Shown here piece by piece: positions 8,258 to 18,987 of a stretch of 33,796 bases of DNA. A program made the position numbers and the translations under genes. The stretch comes from Candidatus Eiseniibacteriota bacterium. GTDB lineage: Bacteria; Eisenbacteria; RBG-16-71-46. Position 1 is the stretch's first letter; every line of letters begins with the position of its first letter. The notes beneath the pieces are model-generated. The model did not search any database and was not told the origin of the DNA. It saw only the letters and a list, made by a program, of their open reading frames with translations. The stretch is taken from assembly GCA_023249845.1 (NCBI GenBank), contig JAHFBW010000005.1, forward strand, positions 1 through 33,796, written 5' to 3'.

Positions 8258-8286
8258 GTCCCGATCTCAGGGCCCGCAGAGGACAG

Positions 8287-8784
8287 ATGCATTCCAAAGA
8301 CCTCATCCGCGACAACCTGCGAAGGAGCGCCGACCGCGTCCTCGCGCGCGTAGAAGACATGAGAGCGCATTGCGTGGTGTATCCGACACCCAGGGGGGGC
8401 TGTCACACACTCTGGGTGCTCGGGCACCTGGCGTACATCGAGGCGCTCGTCATTCGCGGGTTCATGCTCGGGGGAACGAACCCCTTGCACGAGTGGGAGA
8501 AGCTCTTCGACGGCGAGGACGTATCCGGGGATATGAACGGGTACCCTCCGTTCGACCAGGTGCTTGCGAAATGCCGCGAGATGCGTGAGTCCACGCTGAC
8601 GCTGCTCGAGTCGCTCTCCGAGGACGATCTCGACAAGGCGAGCGCGAACGCGCCGAACGGCTTCGCGGCCACGTTCGGCACCTACCGCCTCTGCCTGCAG
8701 TACGTCGCCGACCATTGGTACATGCACCGCGGTCAGCTGGCTGACGCGCGCCGCGCGGCGGGGCTGGAGCGGATGTGGCTGTGA
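8287..8784 (+). CDS. DinB-like (DinB/YfiT) four-helix metalloprotein
   Basis: The 165-residue protein shows the DinB/YfiT layout: a four-helix bundle with three metal-binding histidines. Candidates are H47 in WVLGHLAY, and H143 and H147 in ADHWYMHRGQ, the typical HxxxH pair near the C-terminus. The motif HRGQL is common in DinB_2 members. Known relatives include bacillithiol or mycothiol S-transferases and stress-induced proteins of unknown activity; the reaction here cannot be assigned. The ATG at 8287 is chosen because family similarity begins immediately (RDNLRRSADRVL); an earlier in-frame GTG at 8227 lies inside the upstream gene. It sits 29 bp after the ABC operon and may be co-transcribed with it. 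It converges on the DMT transporter gene. Confidence 0.82.
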   Translation: MHSKDLIRDNLRRSADRVLARVEDMRAHCVVYPTPRGGCHTLWVLGHLAYIEALVIRGFMLGGTNPLHEWEKLFDGEDVSGDMNGYPPFDQVLAKCREMRESTLTLLESLSEDDLDKASANAPNGFAATFGTYRLCLQYVADHWYMHRGQLADARRAAGLERMWL

Positions 8785-8829
8785 TGCGCGATCGGCGCCA
8801 CCCTCCGACACCCGGCGCTCCGCGGAGCT

Positions 8830-9711
8830 TCACGCTGCGGGCGCCGTAGCCGCCTGTTCCGGCCGTGACTCCACCAGCACCACGGCGAGCAGAATGAGTC
8901 CCGCCCCGAGCCACCAGCGCGGCACGAATCGCTCGCCGCCGAGCGAGAGTGCGACGAGCAGCGCGAACACCGGCTCCAGCGCGGACAGGAGCCCGATGCG
9001 GCCCGGCGACAGAGCGCGCTGGGCGAGCACCTGGAGCAGCTGCGCTACGCAACTGCCCGCCAGTGCGAGATACGCGAAACGCAGAAGGTCTGCGCCGTGG
9101 AGCGCGCGGAGGAGTCCGCCCAGGGGCCCGGTGAACGGCAGCAGCACCGCCGCCATCACGAACGACTGCACGCAGACGAGCGCCACCGGGTCGGCGGCGT
9201 GGACGAAGCGGGCCACGGCGACGATCTGGAGCGCGAACAGCGCCGCGCCGGCGAGCGTCAGGCCCTCGCCGCGCCCGAGCTCGAGCCCGGAGTGGAGCGA
9301 GACCAGCGCCGAGCCGGCGAGCGCGATCGCCAGGCCCAAGGCGAGCCGCGCCCCGGGGCGCTCGCGGAGCAGCGCCCACGCCCAGAACGCGGTAAGCAGG
9401 ATGCCGGCGCTTGTCAGGAACGCCGAGCTGCCAGCGCTCGTCCACCGCAGTCCCTCGGCCTGCAGCGTGAATCCGCCCGCGAGCAGCACACCGGAGAGAG
9501 CGCCGCCCACGAGATCCGCGCGGCCGGGCCGCTTCCGCCGCGCCAGCAGCACGAGCGCCAGCACCACGCCTGCGACCAGGAACCGAAACGCCACCAGCAT
9601 CACCGGTGGAATCGCCGAGACGCTGTCGCGGATCGCCACGAACGTGCCGCCCCAGAGCAGGCACGCGAGCACCATGGCGCCGACCGCGCGGCGCTCGGCG
9701 GAGCGCGTCAC
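8830..9711 (-). CDS. EamA/DMT-superfamily transporter
   Basis: This is a 293-residue inner-membrane carrier with ten hydrophobic segments arranged as two repeated EamA halves. The first half begins CLLWGGTFVAIRD and contains the characteristic AFRFLVAG; the second contains ALEPVFALLVA, the usual motif near helix 9 of the RhaT/YdcZ/EamA type. Such proteins export amino acids or other metabolites, but the substrate is unpredictable. Its ATG (9711-9709) overlaps the rex stop as ATGA, so it is almost certainly translated from the rex message and would come under Rex control. That link suggests a role under reducing or low-oxygen conditions, which is an inference from position only. Confidence 0.88.
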   Translation of the reverse strand: MTRSAERRAVGAMVLACLLWGGTFVAIRDSVSAIPPVMLVAFRFLVAGVVLALVLLARRKRPGRADLVGGALSGVLLAGGFTLQAEGLRWTSAGSSAFLTSAGILLTAFWAWALLRERPGARLALGLAIALAGSALVSLHSGLELGRGEGLTLAGAALFALQIVAVARFVHAADPVALVCVQSFVMAAVLLPFTGPLGGLLRALHGADLLRFAYLALAGSCVAQLLQVLAQRALSPGRIGLLSALEPVFALLVALSLGGERFVPRWWLGAGLILLAVVLVESRPEQAATAPAA

Positions 9712-10382
9712 GCTCGCGGGCGCCCGCGCGGTGGCCGGCGCCTCACACGCCCGGCGGACAGGCGGCCGGCCCGCGCGTGTGTGAGCGCGTACGACAGGCT
9801 CTCGAACTCCATCGTCATGTCCACGGCGCGGAGCGTCACGGAGTCCGGCACGCGCAGCTTGCGCGGCGCGAAGTTGAGGATGCCTTGCACGCCCGCCGCC
9901 ACCAGCGCGTCCGCCACCTCCTGCGCCGCGCGCACAGGCGTCGCGATGACGCCGATCTCGAAGCCGTCCTTGGCCGAGAGCTGCGAGACGGGCCTTACGA
10001 CACGGCCCTCGAGCGTCCTCCCGATGCGATCGGCGTCGGCATCGAACACGGCGACCAGGTCGAAACCCTGGTCCGCGAACCCGCGATAGCCGAGGAGCGC
10101 CGCGCCGATGTGCCCCGCGCCCACCACGCAGGCGCGCCAGCGGCGGTCGAGCCCCAACAGCGCACGGATCTCGTCGCGCAGATGTTCCACGTGGTAGCCG
10201 AGTCCGCGCCGGCCGAACGAGCCGAACGACGACAGGTCCTTCCTCACCTGCGCCGAGGTGATGCCCTCGCGCTCTGCCAGGAGGTGCGACGAGATCATGC
10301 GCTTGCCCTCGGCGGCCACCTCCTCGAGCACGCGGTAGTAATGGCTCAAGCGGCGGACACTGGGTTCGGAGATGCGGCTCAT
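9708..10382 (-). CDS. rex: Redox-sensing transcriptional repressor Rex
   Basis: Rex senses the NADH/NAD+ ratio: it binds operators when NAD+ is high and releases them when NADH rises, turning on fermentative and respiratory genes. The 224-residue product has an N-terminal winged helix (about 5-75) with the DNA-recognition segment SAQVRKDLSSFGSFGRRG (43-60). A Rossmann domain follows with the NAD(H)-binding GAGHIG at 88-93, then a C-terminal domain-swap helix (about 185-203). A basic tail (SAGRVRRRPPRGRPRA) follows that is not typical. The ATG at 10382 is chosen because the canonical start pattern (ISEPSVRRLSHYYRVL) follows at once and GAGGGAG lies 2 nt upstream; in-frame codons up to 10445 fall in the operator. 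A Rex box lies 48 bp upstream, indicating autoregulation. Confidence 0.95.
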   Translation of the reverse strand: MSRISEPSVRRLSHYYRVLEEVAAEGKRMISSHLLAEREGITSAQVRKDLSSFGSFGRRGLGYHVEHLRDEIRALLGLDRRWRACVVGAGHIGAALLGYRGFADQGFDLVAVFDADADRIGRTLEGRVVRPVSQLSAKDGFEIGVIATPVRAAQEVADALVAAGVQGILNFAPRKLRVPDSVTLRAVDMTMEFESLSYALTHARAGRLSAGRVRRRPPRGRPRA

Positions 10383-10429
10383 GCTCCCTCGCTCACGAGG
10401 CTCGACCTGGCGCTGCGCAGTCGCGCCGC

Positions 10430-10447
10430 TCGTGAATATTTTCACAA
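10430..10447 (-). promoter_or_regulatory. Rex operator (ROP box)
   Basis: The plus-strand sequence TCGTGAATATTTTCACAA matches the Rex consensus TTGTGAAwwwwTTCACAA at 17 of 18 positions. The only mismatch is C at the second base. It is a near-perfect dyad with an AT-only centre in otherwise GC-rich DNA, and lies between the gyrA stop (10505) and the rex start (10382). This is where a repressor would block rex transcription, so negative autoregulation of rex and the downstream transporter is the simple reading. Confidence 0.85.
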
Positions 10448-10504
10448 TGTGGGACCGAACGACGGCCGCGGAGCGAGCGCGCCCCGCGGCCCCATCCGTC
10501 CGTC

Positions 10505-13069
10505 TCAGTTCTCTGACGACTCCGGTTCGTCCGGCGCTCCGGCCGGCTCGCTCGCTTCACCGGCGACGCCCGCGTCGTCCCCGTCGTCCCCGTTCGTGGC
10601 CGCGTCGTCGTCCTCGGACACCACGCGCGTCACACCGCCGACCGTGTCGGGCAGCAACTGTCCGCTCTCCTCGGGCGACGCGGCCAGGTTCACGAGGCGC
10701 ACGCCCTGCGTGTTGCGCCCGATGACACTGATGCCCTTCACCGGCATGCGGATCATCTGGCCCTGCTTGGTGATGATCATGAGCTCGTCGCCGTCCACGA
10801 CCTCCTTCACCGCCACGACGTTGCCGTTCCGCTCCGTGGTCTTGATCGTGATGATGCCCTTGCCGCCGCGGTGCGACACGCGATACTCGGAGATCTCGCT
10901 CCGCTTGCCGTAGCCGTGTTCAGTCACCGCGAGCAGCGTCGCCTGGCGCTGCACGCCGACCATGCTCACGACCTCGTCCTCCTGGTCGTCCAGCGTCACC
11001 GCCTTCACGCCGTAGGACGTACGGCCCATGGCCCGCACCTCGCCCTCGTGGAAGCGGATCGCGAGGCCCTTCTTTTTCGCGAGGATCAAGTCATGCGTGC
11101 CGTCCGTGATGATCGACTCGATCAGCGCGTCGCCCTCCTCGAGCAGCACGGCGTTGATGCCGGCCTTGCGCACGTTGCCGTAGGCGGACAGAACGGTCTT
11201 CTTGATCAAGCCCTTTTTGGTGGCGCAGACGAGGAAGTGCTGATCGTCAAACGTCTTCACGGCCACGACGGCCTGAACGCGCTCGTCGCGCGCCATGCCC
11301 TCGAGGTGATTCACGAGCGGCCGGCCCTTCGCCATGCGGCCCGCCTGCTCGATCTCGTGGACTTTCAACCAGTAGCAGCGGCCTTTGTCGGTCAGGAACA
11401 GCAGGTAGGCGTGCGTGTTGGCGATGAACAACTGCTCGATGAAGTCGTCTTCCTTCGTGCGTGCGCCGATCACGCCCTTGCCGCCGCGCCGCTGCGCGCG
11501 ATAGGCCGAGATCTCCTGCCGCTTTATGTAGCCCGCGTGCGAGATCGTGATCACCATGTCCTTCTGCTCGATCGTGTCCTCGTAGTCGATGCTGCCCTCG
11601 TCGATCACGATCTGCGTGCGTCGGTCGTCGCCGTACTTGTCGCGCAGGCGCCGCACCTCGTCCTGGATGATCGCGAGCATCTTCTTCTCGCTCGCCAGGA
11701 TCGACCGGAGCTGCTCGATGAGCTTGATGACCTCGAGGTACTCGGCCTGGATCTTGTCGCGTTCAAGCCCGGTGAGGCGCGCGAGCCGCATGTCGAGGAT
11801 CGCGTTCGCCTGGATCTCCGAGAGCCCGAACGTCTGGATGAGACCGGCGCGCGCCGTGTCGGCGTCCTTCGCCTTGCGAATCAGCGCGATGACCTCGTCC
11901 AGGTGGTCGAGCGCGATCTTCAGGCCTTCGAGGATGTGTGCGCGCTTCTCGGCCTCGGCGAGGTCGAACTCCGTGCGCCGGCGCACGACCTCTCGCCGGT
12001 GGCGGACGTACTGGTCCAGCAGGGCACGCAGCGTCAGTACCTGCGGCCTGTTGTCCACGAGTGCCAGCATGATCGCGCCAAACGTGGTCTGGAGCGGCGT
12101 GTGCACGAACAGGTTGTTCAGCACGACCTTCGGGTTCGCGTCCTTCTTGAGCTCGATCACGATGCGCATGCCGTCGCGGTCGGACTCGTCGCGCAGGTCG
12201 GAGATGCCGGCGATCTTCCCCTCGCGCACCATCTCGGCGATCTTCTCGAGGAGCGATGTCTTGTTCACCTGGAACGGGATCTCGGTGACCACGAGGCTCA
12301 TGCGGCCGCCCTTGCCCTCCTCGACCTGGACTTTGGAGCGCATCTTCATGCTGCCGCGCCCGTTCAGGTAGCAGTCGCGGATCCCCTGGGTGCCGTAGAT
12401 GATGCCGGCCGTCGGGAAATCGGGGCCCTTAACGATCTTGAGCAGGTCTTCCTGCGCGGTCTCGGGCTTGTCGATGATCGTGATGATGGCGTCGCAGACT
12501 TCGCGCAGGTTGTGCGGTGGCACCTCCGTGGCCATGCCGACGGCGATGCCCGAGCAGCCGTTCACGAGCAGGTTCGGGAGCACGCCGGGGAGCACGACCG
12601 GCTCTTCGCGCGTCTCGTCGTAGTTGGGCCGGAAGTCCACCGTGTTCCTCTCGAGATCGGCAAGCATCTCCATCGCCAGCGCGGTGAGTCGCGCCTCGGT
12701 GTAGCGCATGGCCGCTGGCGCGTCGCCGTCGATGCTTCCGAAGTTCCCCTGCCCGTCCACGAGCGGGTAGCGCATGACCCAGTCCTGCGCCAGGCGTACG
12801 AGCGTCGGGTATACGACGCCTTCGCCGTGGGGGTGGTAGTTGCCCGACGTGTCGCCGGCGATCTTCGCGCACTTTCTGTAGCCCCGGCCCGGCGCGAGAT
12901 TGAGGTCGTTCATCGCAACCAGGATTCTGCGCTGCGAGGGCTTCAGCCCGTCGCGCACGTCCGGAAGCGCGCGGGAGACGATGACCGACATCGAGTAGTT
13001 GATGTAGCTGGTCTTCATCTCGTCTTCGATGTGCAGATCGACGATCTTCGACCGGTCGTTCAGGGCCAT
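10505..13069 (-). CDS. gyrA: DNA gyrase subunit A
   Basis: The breakage-reunion subunit of gyrase, an A2B2 complex with GyrB that introduces negative supercoils. The 854-residue protein has the winged-helix/tower core with catalytic Tyr123 in [10 protein letters not shown]. It has a coiled coil with YVRHRREVV near 354-362, and a C-terminal β-pinwheel carrying the GyrA box QRRGGKG at 526-532, which marks it as gyrase rather than topoisomerase IV. The final ~37 residues are a strongly acidic tail, a known variable feature of GyrA. The quinolone-pocket segment reads [11 protein letters not shown], so the positions equal to E. coli Ser83 and Asp87 are Gly84 and Pro88. The ATG at 13069 has GGAAGAGG just upstream. 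It is downstream of gyrB and a small β-barrel gene, all leftward. Confidence 0.98.
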   Translation of the reverse strand: MALNDRSKIVDLHIEDEMKTSYINYSMSVIVSRALPDVRDGLKPSQRRILVAMNDLNLAPGRGYRKCAKIAGDTSGNYHPHGEGVVYPTLVRLAQDWVMRYPLVDGQGNFGSIDGDAPAAMRYTEARLTALAMEMLADLERNTVDFRPNYDETREEPVVLPGVLPNLLVNGCSGIAVGMATEVPPHNLREVCDAIITIIDKPETAQEDLLKIVKGPDFPTAGIIYGTQGIRDCYLNGRGSMKMRSKVQVEEGKGGRMSLVVTEIPFQVNKTSLLEKIAEMVREGKIAGISDLRDESDRDGMRIVIELKKDANPKVVLNNLFVHTPLQTTFGAIMLALVDNRPQVLTLRALLDQYVRHRREVVRRRTEFDLAEAEKRAHILEGLKIALDHLDEVIALIRKAKDADTARAGLIQTFGLSEIQANAILDMRLARLTGLERDKIQAEYLEVIKLIEQLRSILASEKKMLAIIQDEVRRLRDKYGDDRRTQIVIDEGSIDYEDTIEQKDMVITISHAGYIKRQEISAYRAQRRGGKGVIGARTKEDDFIEQLFIANTHAYLLFLTDKGRCYWLKVHEIEQAGRMAKGRPLVNHLEGMARDERVQAVVAVKTFDDQHFLVCATKKGLIKKTVLSAYGNVRKAGINAVLLEEGDALIESIITDGTHDLILAKKKGLAIRFHEGEVRAMGRTSYGVKAVTLDDQEDEVVSMVGVQRQATLLAVTEHGYGKRSEISEYRVSHRGGKGIITIKTTERNGNVVAVKEVVDGDELMIITKQGQMIRMPVKGISVIGRNTQGVRLVNLAASPEESGQLLPDTVGGVTRVVSEDDDAATNGDDGDDAGVAGEASEPAGAPDEPESSEN

Positions 13070-13141
13070 GTCCTCTTCCTTCGTGTCACCGCGCCAGCGC
13101 CGTGGGCCCGCTTCCTGCGAGCCCGGCGCGACGCGAGGTCG

Positions 13142-13761
13142 TCACTCTTTGGGTACGGTCTTCCAGCGCCATTCCAACGCGAGCGTTCCCCAATCCGTCG
13201 GGCGGTCGGCGTCGGCGTCGCGGCTCACAAACGCGTGTTTCCACGCCACAGCGCCACCGAACGAGTGCCCGCCCATCGTCTTCCATGTGAAGCTGGGGCC
13301 GGTCGCGACGAGCACGCCGCTCACGGCGTCGTTCACCTCGCCACGCTGGTCGCGCTCCTGACGGCCGTAGCCAAAGTCCGCCCCCCACACGAACTGCCAG
13401 CGGCGCGCTTCGCTCTGCGCGATCCGCGCTTCCGTGCGCCAGCCTGCGCCGAATCCCCAGCGGTGGAGCGACGCCACGGTGCCGAGCGGCTGGCCGGTGT
13501 TCGGGTCGATCAGGTCCGAGAAGCCGGTGCCAAGGTCGTCGGCATAGAGCACGCCGCCGAACGCGAACCGGTTCTCGAACGGCCACAGCAACGCGAGCGA
13601 CGCGGCGGCACCGCCGCTTCCCGGCGTGCCGTTCACGCCCACCGAGGTGCCCGCCGCGAACGCCAGCTCGGGGAGTTCGGTCGCCGTCGCCGGAGCGGCC
13701 GCACACGCGAGTCCCGCAGCGAGCACCGCGGCCGCGGACCGGGCCCAGGACGAACGCCGCA

Positions 13762-13762
<1 letters not shown>
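13142..13762 (-). CDS. Small outer-membrane β-barrel-like protein between gyrB and gyrA
   Basis: The 206-residue product starts with a signal peptide (MRRSSWARSAAAVLAAGLAC, cleavage probably near APATA) and continues as alternating hydrophobic strands rich in Gly, Trp and Phe (RFAFGGVLYADD, WGFGAGWRTEARI, QFVWGADFGYG, FGGAVAWKHAFV, LALEWRWK). This looks like an 8-stranded outer-membrane barrel. The final residue is Glu, not Phe. Its ATG shares one base with the gyrB stop (TGATG, 13764-13760), which fixes the start and implies co-translation with gyrase. Nothing ties its function to supercoiling; it could be a lineage-specific insertion in the operon. No family is recognised. Confidence 0.75.
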
Positions 13763-16034
<2,272 letters not shown>

Positions 16035-16040
16035 CCGCGG

Positions 16041-17222
16041 CTACTTCCTCCCGCCCACGGGCCGCGGCTCCGCCTCGGCCACGTCGGGCAGGCGGAGTGG
16101 CATGACCAGGCACAGCAACTCCTCGTCGGGCTCTGCCAAGGCGCCCGCCGGCTCGACGATACCCGCCGACAGCGCCGTCTTGAGCCGGAACACCACCTTC
16201 TCCGTGGGGATGTTCCGCAGCGTCTGCAGCAGGTAGCGGGCGTTGTAACCGATGTCCATGTCCTCGCCCTGGTACTCGGCGGCGACCTGCTGCTCTCCGG
16301 CGCCGAAGTCGGTCGTGGCTGACGACACCGAGAGCTTGTTGTTCGCGAGCGAGAACCGCACCTGCTGCGTGTTCGTGTCGGCGTGTGACGCCACGATGTC
16401 CACGGCCTCCATCAGGTCCGAGCGGGTCACCGTGAGCGAGCGCGGGTTGTCCTTGGGGATCACCTGCTCGTAGTTGGGGTACGGCCCCTCGAGCAGCCGC
16501 GCCGTGATCTGCACGCGGAACTCTCCCACCTGCGCCACGAATCCGGCGTGGCCCTTGCCGTCGGCGATGCGGATCTCGACCGGGCTCGTGGCCTCGGCCG
16601 CGACGCGGCTCATGCTCGCGAGCGCACGCGCCGGCACGATCACGCCTTCGCGCGTGAGATCGCCGAACCGGCCCTTGCTCGTCGCGCGCGCCAAGCGATG
16701 CCCGTCCGTCGCGACGAACGCCACCTGCTGCGCGCTGCCGTGCAGGAACACGCCGTTCAAGCTCGCGCGCGTCGTCTCCTCGCTCACCGCGTACGCGGAA
16801 CGCTCGACCAGGCGCGCGAGCGTCTCGCCGGGGAGCGTCACGGTGACGCCGCCGCGCAGCTCGGGCGGCGAGGGGTATTCGTCGGACTTCTGCACCGGAA
16901 AGCGTGACCAGCCCTTGCCGTCCCCGTAGCCAACCTCGAGCTGGTTCTTTTCGAGGCGTAGCGTCACCGCACCACGCGGCATCTTGCGCACGACTTCGTG
17001 AAAGTGCTTGGCGGCCACCGCGACGCGGCCGGGTGCGCGCCCGAGACATGGCACGGTGGCGCTCGTCGTGAGATCCAGGTCACTACCGGTGACGCGAAGC
17101 GTCGTCTTCTCGGCCTCGAGCAGCAGGCAATTCAAAAGCGGCTGGGCGCTTTTCTGGGGAACCGATCCAAGGGCACGGGCCACGGCGAACGCCAGATCGC
17201 CCTGCTGGATGGTGAGGTCCAT
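16041..17222 (-). CDS. dnaN: DNA polymerase III sliding clamp β subunit
   Basis: DnaN forms the dimeric ring that tethers DNA polymerase III and recruits other replication and repair proteins. The 393-residue product has the three repeated clamp domains: residues about 1-120, 130-250 and 255-378. Recognisable stretches include FVATDGHRLA in the second domain, EGPYPNYEQVIPKDN at the domain 2-3 junction, and LLCLVMPLRLPD close to the end, equivalent to the canonical MPMRL C-terminus that closes the protein-binding pocket. About 15 extra residues follow that motif. The ATG at 17222 gives the standard N-terminus. The gene lies 364 bp from the dnaA stop across the candidate origin and is the first gene of the run through gyrB. 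Confidence 0.97.
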   Translation of the reverse strand: MDLTIQQGDLAFAVARALGSVPQKSAQPLLNCLLLEAEKTTLRVTGSDLDLTTSATVPCLGRAPGRVAVAAKHFHEVVRKMPRGAVTLRLEKNQLEVGYGDGKGWSRFPVQKSDEYPSPPELRGGVTVTLPGETLARLVERSAYAVSEETTRASLNGVFLHGSAQQVAFVATDGHRLARATSKGRFGDLTREGVIVPARALASMSRVAAEATSPVEIRIADGKGHAGFVAQVGEFRVQITARLLEGPYPNYEQVIPKDNPRSLTVTRSDLMEAVDIVASHADTNTQQVRFSLANNKLSVSSATTDFGAGEQQVAAEYQGEDMDIGYNARYLLQTLRNIPTEKVVFRLKTALSAGIVEPAGALAEPDEELLCLVMPLRLPDVAEAEPRPVGGRK

Positions 17223-17586
17223 GGGTCACTCCATGACGGCTGGGAACTTCATGTCCGGCCTCGGTTTCCGCCGCTCCCGGACGGCCGGTCCCGGGGGCTT
17301 TTCGAGGCGCCGCTGCATTCTAGGCACCGCCCCGTGCGAAGGCAAGCGGAGAACGGCCCAGGAGCAGGCTTCTAAGTCTTTCTGTATCAATAAATAAGAA
17401 CCCAGTCACCGTAGGGGCTGTGGACGCCGTTCACAACTCCCGCGAAAGGCCGCCAGCCGGTTGCCCGCAAGACACTTGGCTCTGCACTCGGGATGTGGAC
17501 GACGGCGTCAGTCATCCACGCGCTGGAGTGTCGGGGACCGAATCGCTCCCGTCCTCCGCACTCCCCCACGGCGCATCCACGGGCCT
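17223..17586. other. dnaA-dnaN intergenic region, candidate oriC segment
   Basis: No gene is seen in these 364 bases. They hold an AT-rich patch at 17369-17401 and several DnaA-box-like 9-mers. Against TTATCCACA, the minus strand has TCGTCCACA (17502-17494, 7 of 9) and GCGTCCACA (17427-17419, 6 of 9). The plus strand has TCATCCACG (17512-17520, 7 of 9) and GCATCCACG (17573-17581, 6 of 9). The dnaN promoter must also lie here. The position is the classical oriC site, but the individual boxes are weak. Confidence 0.55.
17369..17401. other. AT-rich patch, candidate DNA unwinding element
   Basis: About 33 bases, including TCTTTCTGTATCAATAAATA, stand out as strongly AT-rich against the surrounding GC-rich sequence. 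It lies beside the DnaA-box-like sites between dnaA and dnaN, where duplex opening would be expected. On the minus strand the same bases could supply the dnaN promoter, so the composition alone does not prove a DUE. Confidence 0.45.
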
Positions 17587-18987
17587 TCAAGAGGCCACTG
17601 TGGAGAACAGCGTGTTCACTTTGTCGCGGAACGACTCCTCGGCCTGGATCCGCTCCGCCACCTGCTTGCAGGCGTGAATGACGGTGCTGTGGTCGCGGCC
17701 GCCGAACACGCGGCCGATCTCGACCAGCGACAGGTCGGTGAGATGGCGCATGAGGTACATCGCCACTTGCCTCGGCACGGCGATCGCCTGCGTGCGCCGC
17801 TTGCCCACGAGCGACTCCGGCCGCACACCGAAGCGCTCGGAGACCGCGGACAGGATGCGATCCGGCGAGTTCGTCTCGGGCTCGGGCTTCACGTACTGCG
17901 CCAGCACCTCGTTCGCGAGCTCGGGTGTGACATCGCGATGTGTGAGCGAAGCCACCGCCATGAGCCGGACCAGGCAGCCCTCGAGATCGCGCACGTTGCC
18001 GCGCACGCGATCCGCGATCAGCAGCACCACATCATCGGCGAGCCGCAGGCCGCCGGATTCCTCCTCGCAGCGCGCGCGCAGGATGGCGATTCGCGTCTCG
18101 AGATCCGGATGCTGCGTGTCCGCCACCAGGCCCTGGTTGAAGCGAGAGATGAGCCGGTCCTCGAGGCCCGCGATGTCTTTTGGCGGCTGGTCCGCGGTGA
18201 CCACGATCTGCTTGTGGGCGTCGCGGAGCGCGTTGAACGTGTGGAAGAACTCCTCCTGGGTGCTCTCCTTGCCGGCCAGGAACTGCACGTCGTCCACGAG
18301 CAGCACGTCCACGGTGCGGTATTTCTCGCGGAACGCGTGCGTCCGCCCGTGCTGGATGGCGTAGATCATCTCGTTCGTGAAGCGCTCGGCGGAGACGTAG
18401 TAGACGCGCGCCTGGGGGTTCAGGCGCTTCACCTCGTGGCCCACGGCATGAAGGATGTGGGTCTTGCCGAGGCCCGACGCGCCGTGGATGAAGAGCGGGT
18501 TGTAGACGAAGCCCGGCCGCTGTGAGACCGCGCGCGCGGCGGCGTGCGTGAAGCGGTTGCTCGCCCCCACCACGAACGCCTCGAACGTGAGCCGCGGGTG
18601 GAGCTGGCTATCGAACCACTCGCGGGCGCGCTCGCCGGATTCCGCGGGCGGCATGGAGGGGGCGGCTGCCACCGGTCGAGTGAACACGGCGGGCGCCGTG
18701 GGAGGGAGCGGCGCCGGTTCGCGCGCGGTGAAGCGCACCTCCGGGCAGCGGCCCACCACATCAGTGCACGCGTGGCGCAGCGCGGTCAGATGGTGTTCGT
18801 GGATCCAATCCACGAAGAATGCGTTGGGAACCTCGAGGTCCACGGCGTCGGGCCCGATCTCGCGTGCGACGATGGGGCGGAACCAGGTTTCGAAGGCCTG
18901 GTCGCTGGTGAGTCGATCCCGAAGCTTTGACAGGACCTGTTCCCAGAGAGCGGCGACCTGATCAGGGGAAACAGGCAGGACGGCCAT
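17587..18987 (-). CDS. dnaA: Chromosomal replication initiator DnaA
   Basis: DnaA binds DnaA boxes at oriC, forms an ATP-dependent filament, opens the duplex and helps recruit the DnaB helicase. All four domains are present in 466 residues: domain I (about 1-90), a short Pro/Ala-rich linker (90-120), the AAA+ domain with Walker A GASGLGKT (169-176) and Walker B LLVDDVQF (229-236), and the C-terminal DNA-binding domain with the signature GGRDHSTVIHAC (429-440). Two ATGs compete. The one at 18987 is preferred because AGGA lies 8 nt upstream. The one at 18996 has AAGG directly abutting it, too close for initiation. DnaA-box-like sequences upstream suggest autoregulation. Confidence 0.97.
   Translation of the reverse strand: MAVLPVSPDQVAALWEQVLSKLRDRLTSDQAFETWFRPIVAREIGPDAVDLEVPNAFFVDWIHEHHLTALRHACTDVVGRCPEVRFTAREPAPLPPTAPAVFTRPVAAAPSMPPAESGERAREWFDSQLHPRLTFEAFVVGASNRFTHAAARAVSQRPGFVYNPLFIHGASGLGKTHILHAVGHEVKRLNPQARVYYVSAERFTNEMIYAIQHGRTHAFREKYRTVDVLLVDDVQFLAGKESTQEEFFHTFNALRDAHKQIVVTADQPPKDIAGLEDRLISRFNQGLVADTQHPDLETRIAILRARCEEESGGLRLADDVVLLIADRVRGNVRDLEGCLVRLMAVASLTHRDVTPELANEVLAQYVKPEPETNSPDRILSAVSERFGVRPESLVGKRRTQAIAVPRQVAMYLMRHLTDLSLVEIGRVFGGRDHSTVIHACKQVAERIQAEESFRDKVNTLFSTVAS

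Noticed and set aside
8817-8828. 12-bp palindrome GCTCCGCGGAGC near the end of the DMT transporter gene
   Set aside because: It has no loop or T-tract, largely precedes the coding end, and such GC-rich palindromes are expected by chance here. The case for a terminator is too weak.
17430-17436. TTCACAA half-site resembling a Rex operator in the dnaA-dnaN gap
   Set aside because: The second half of the dyad is missing, so it is not a credible Rex box.
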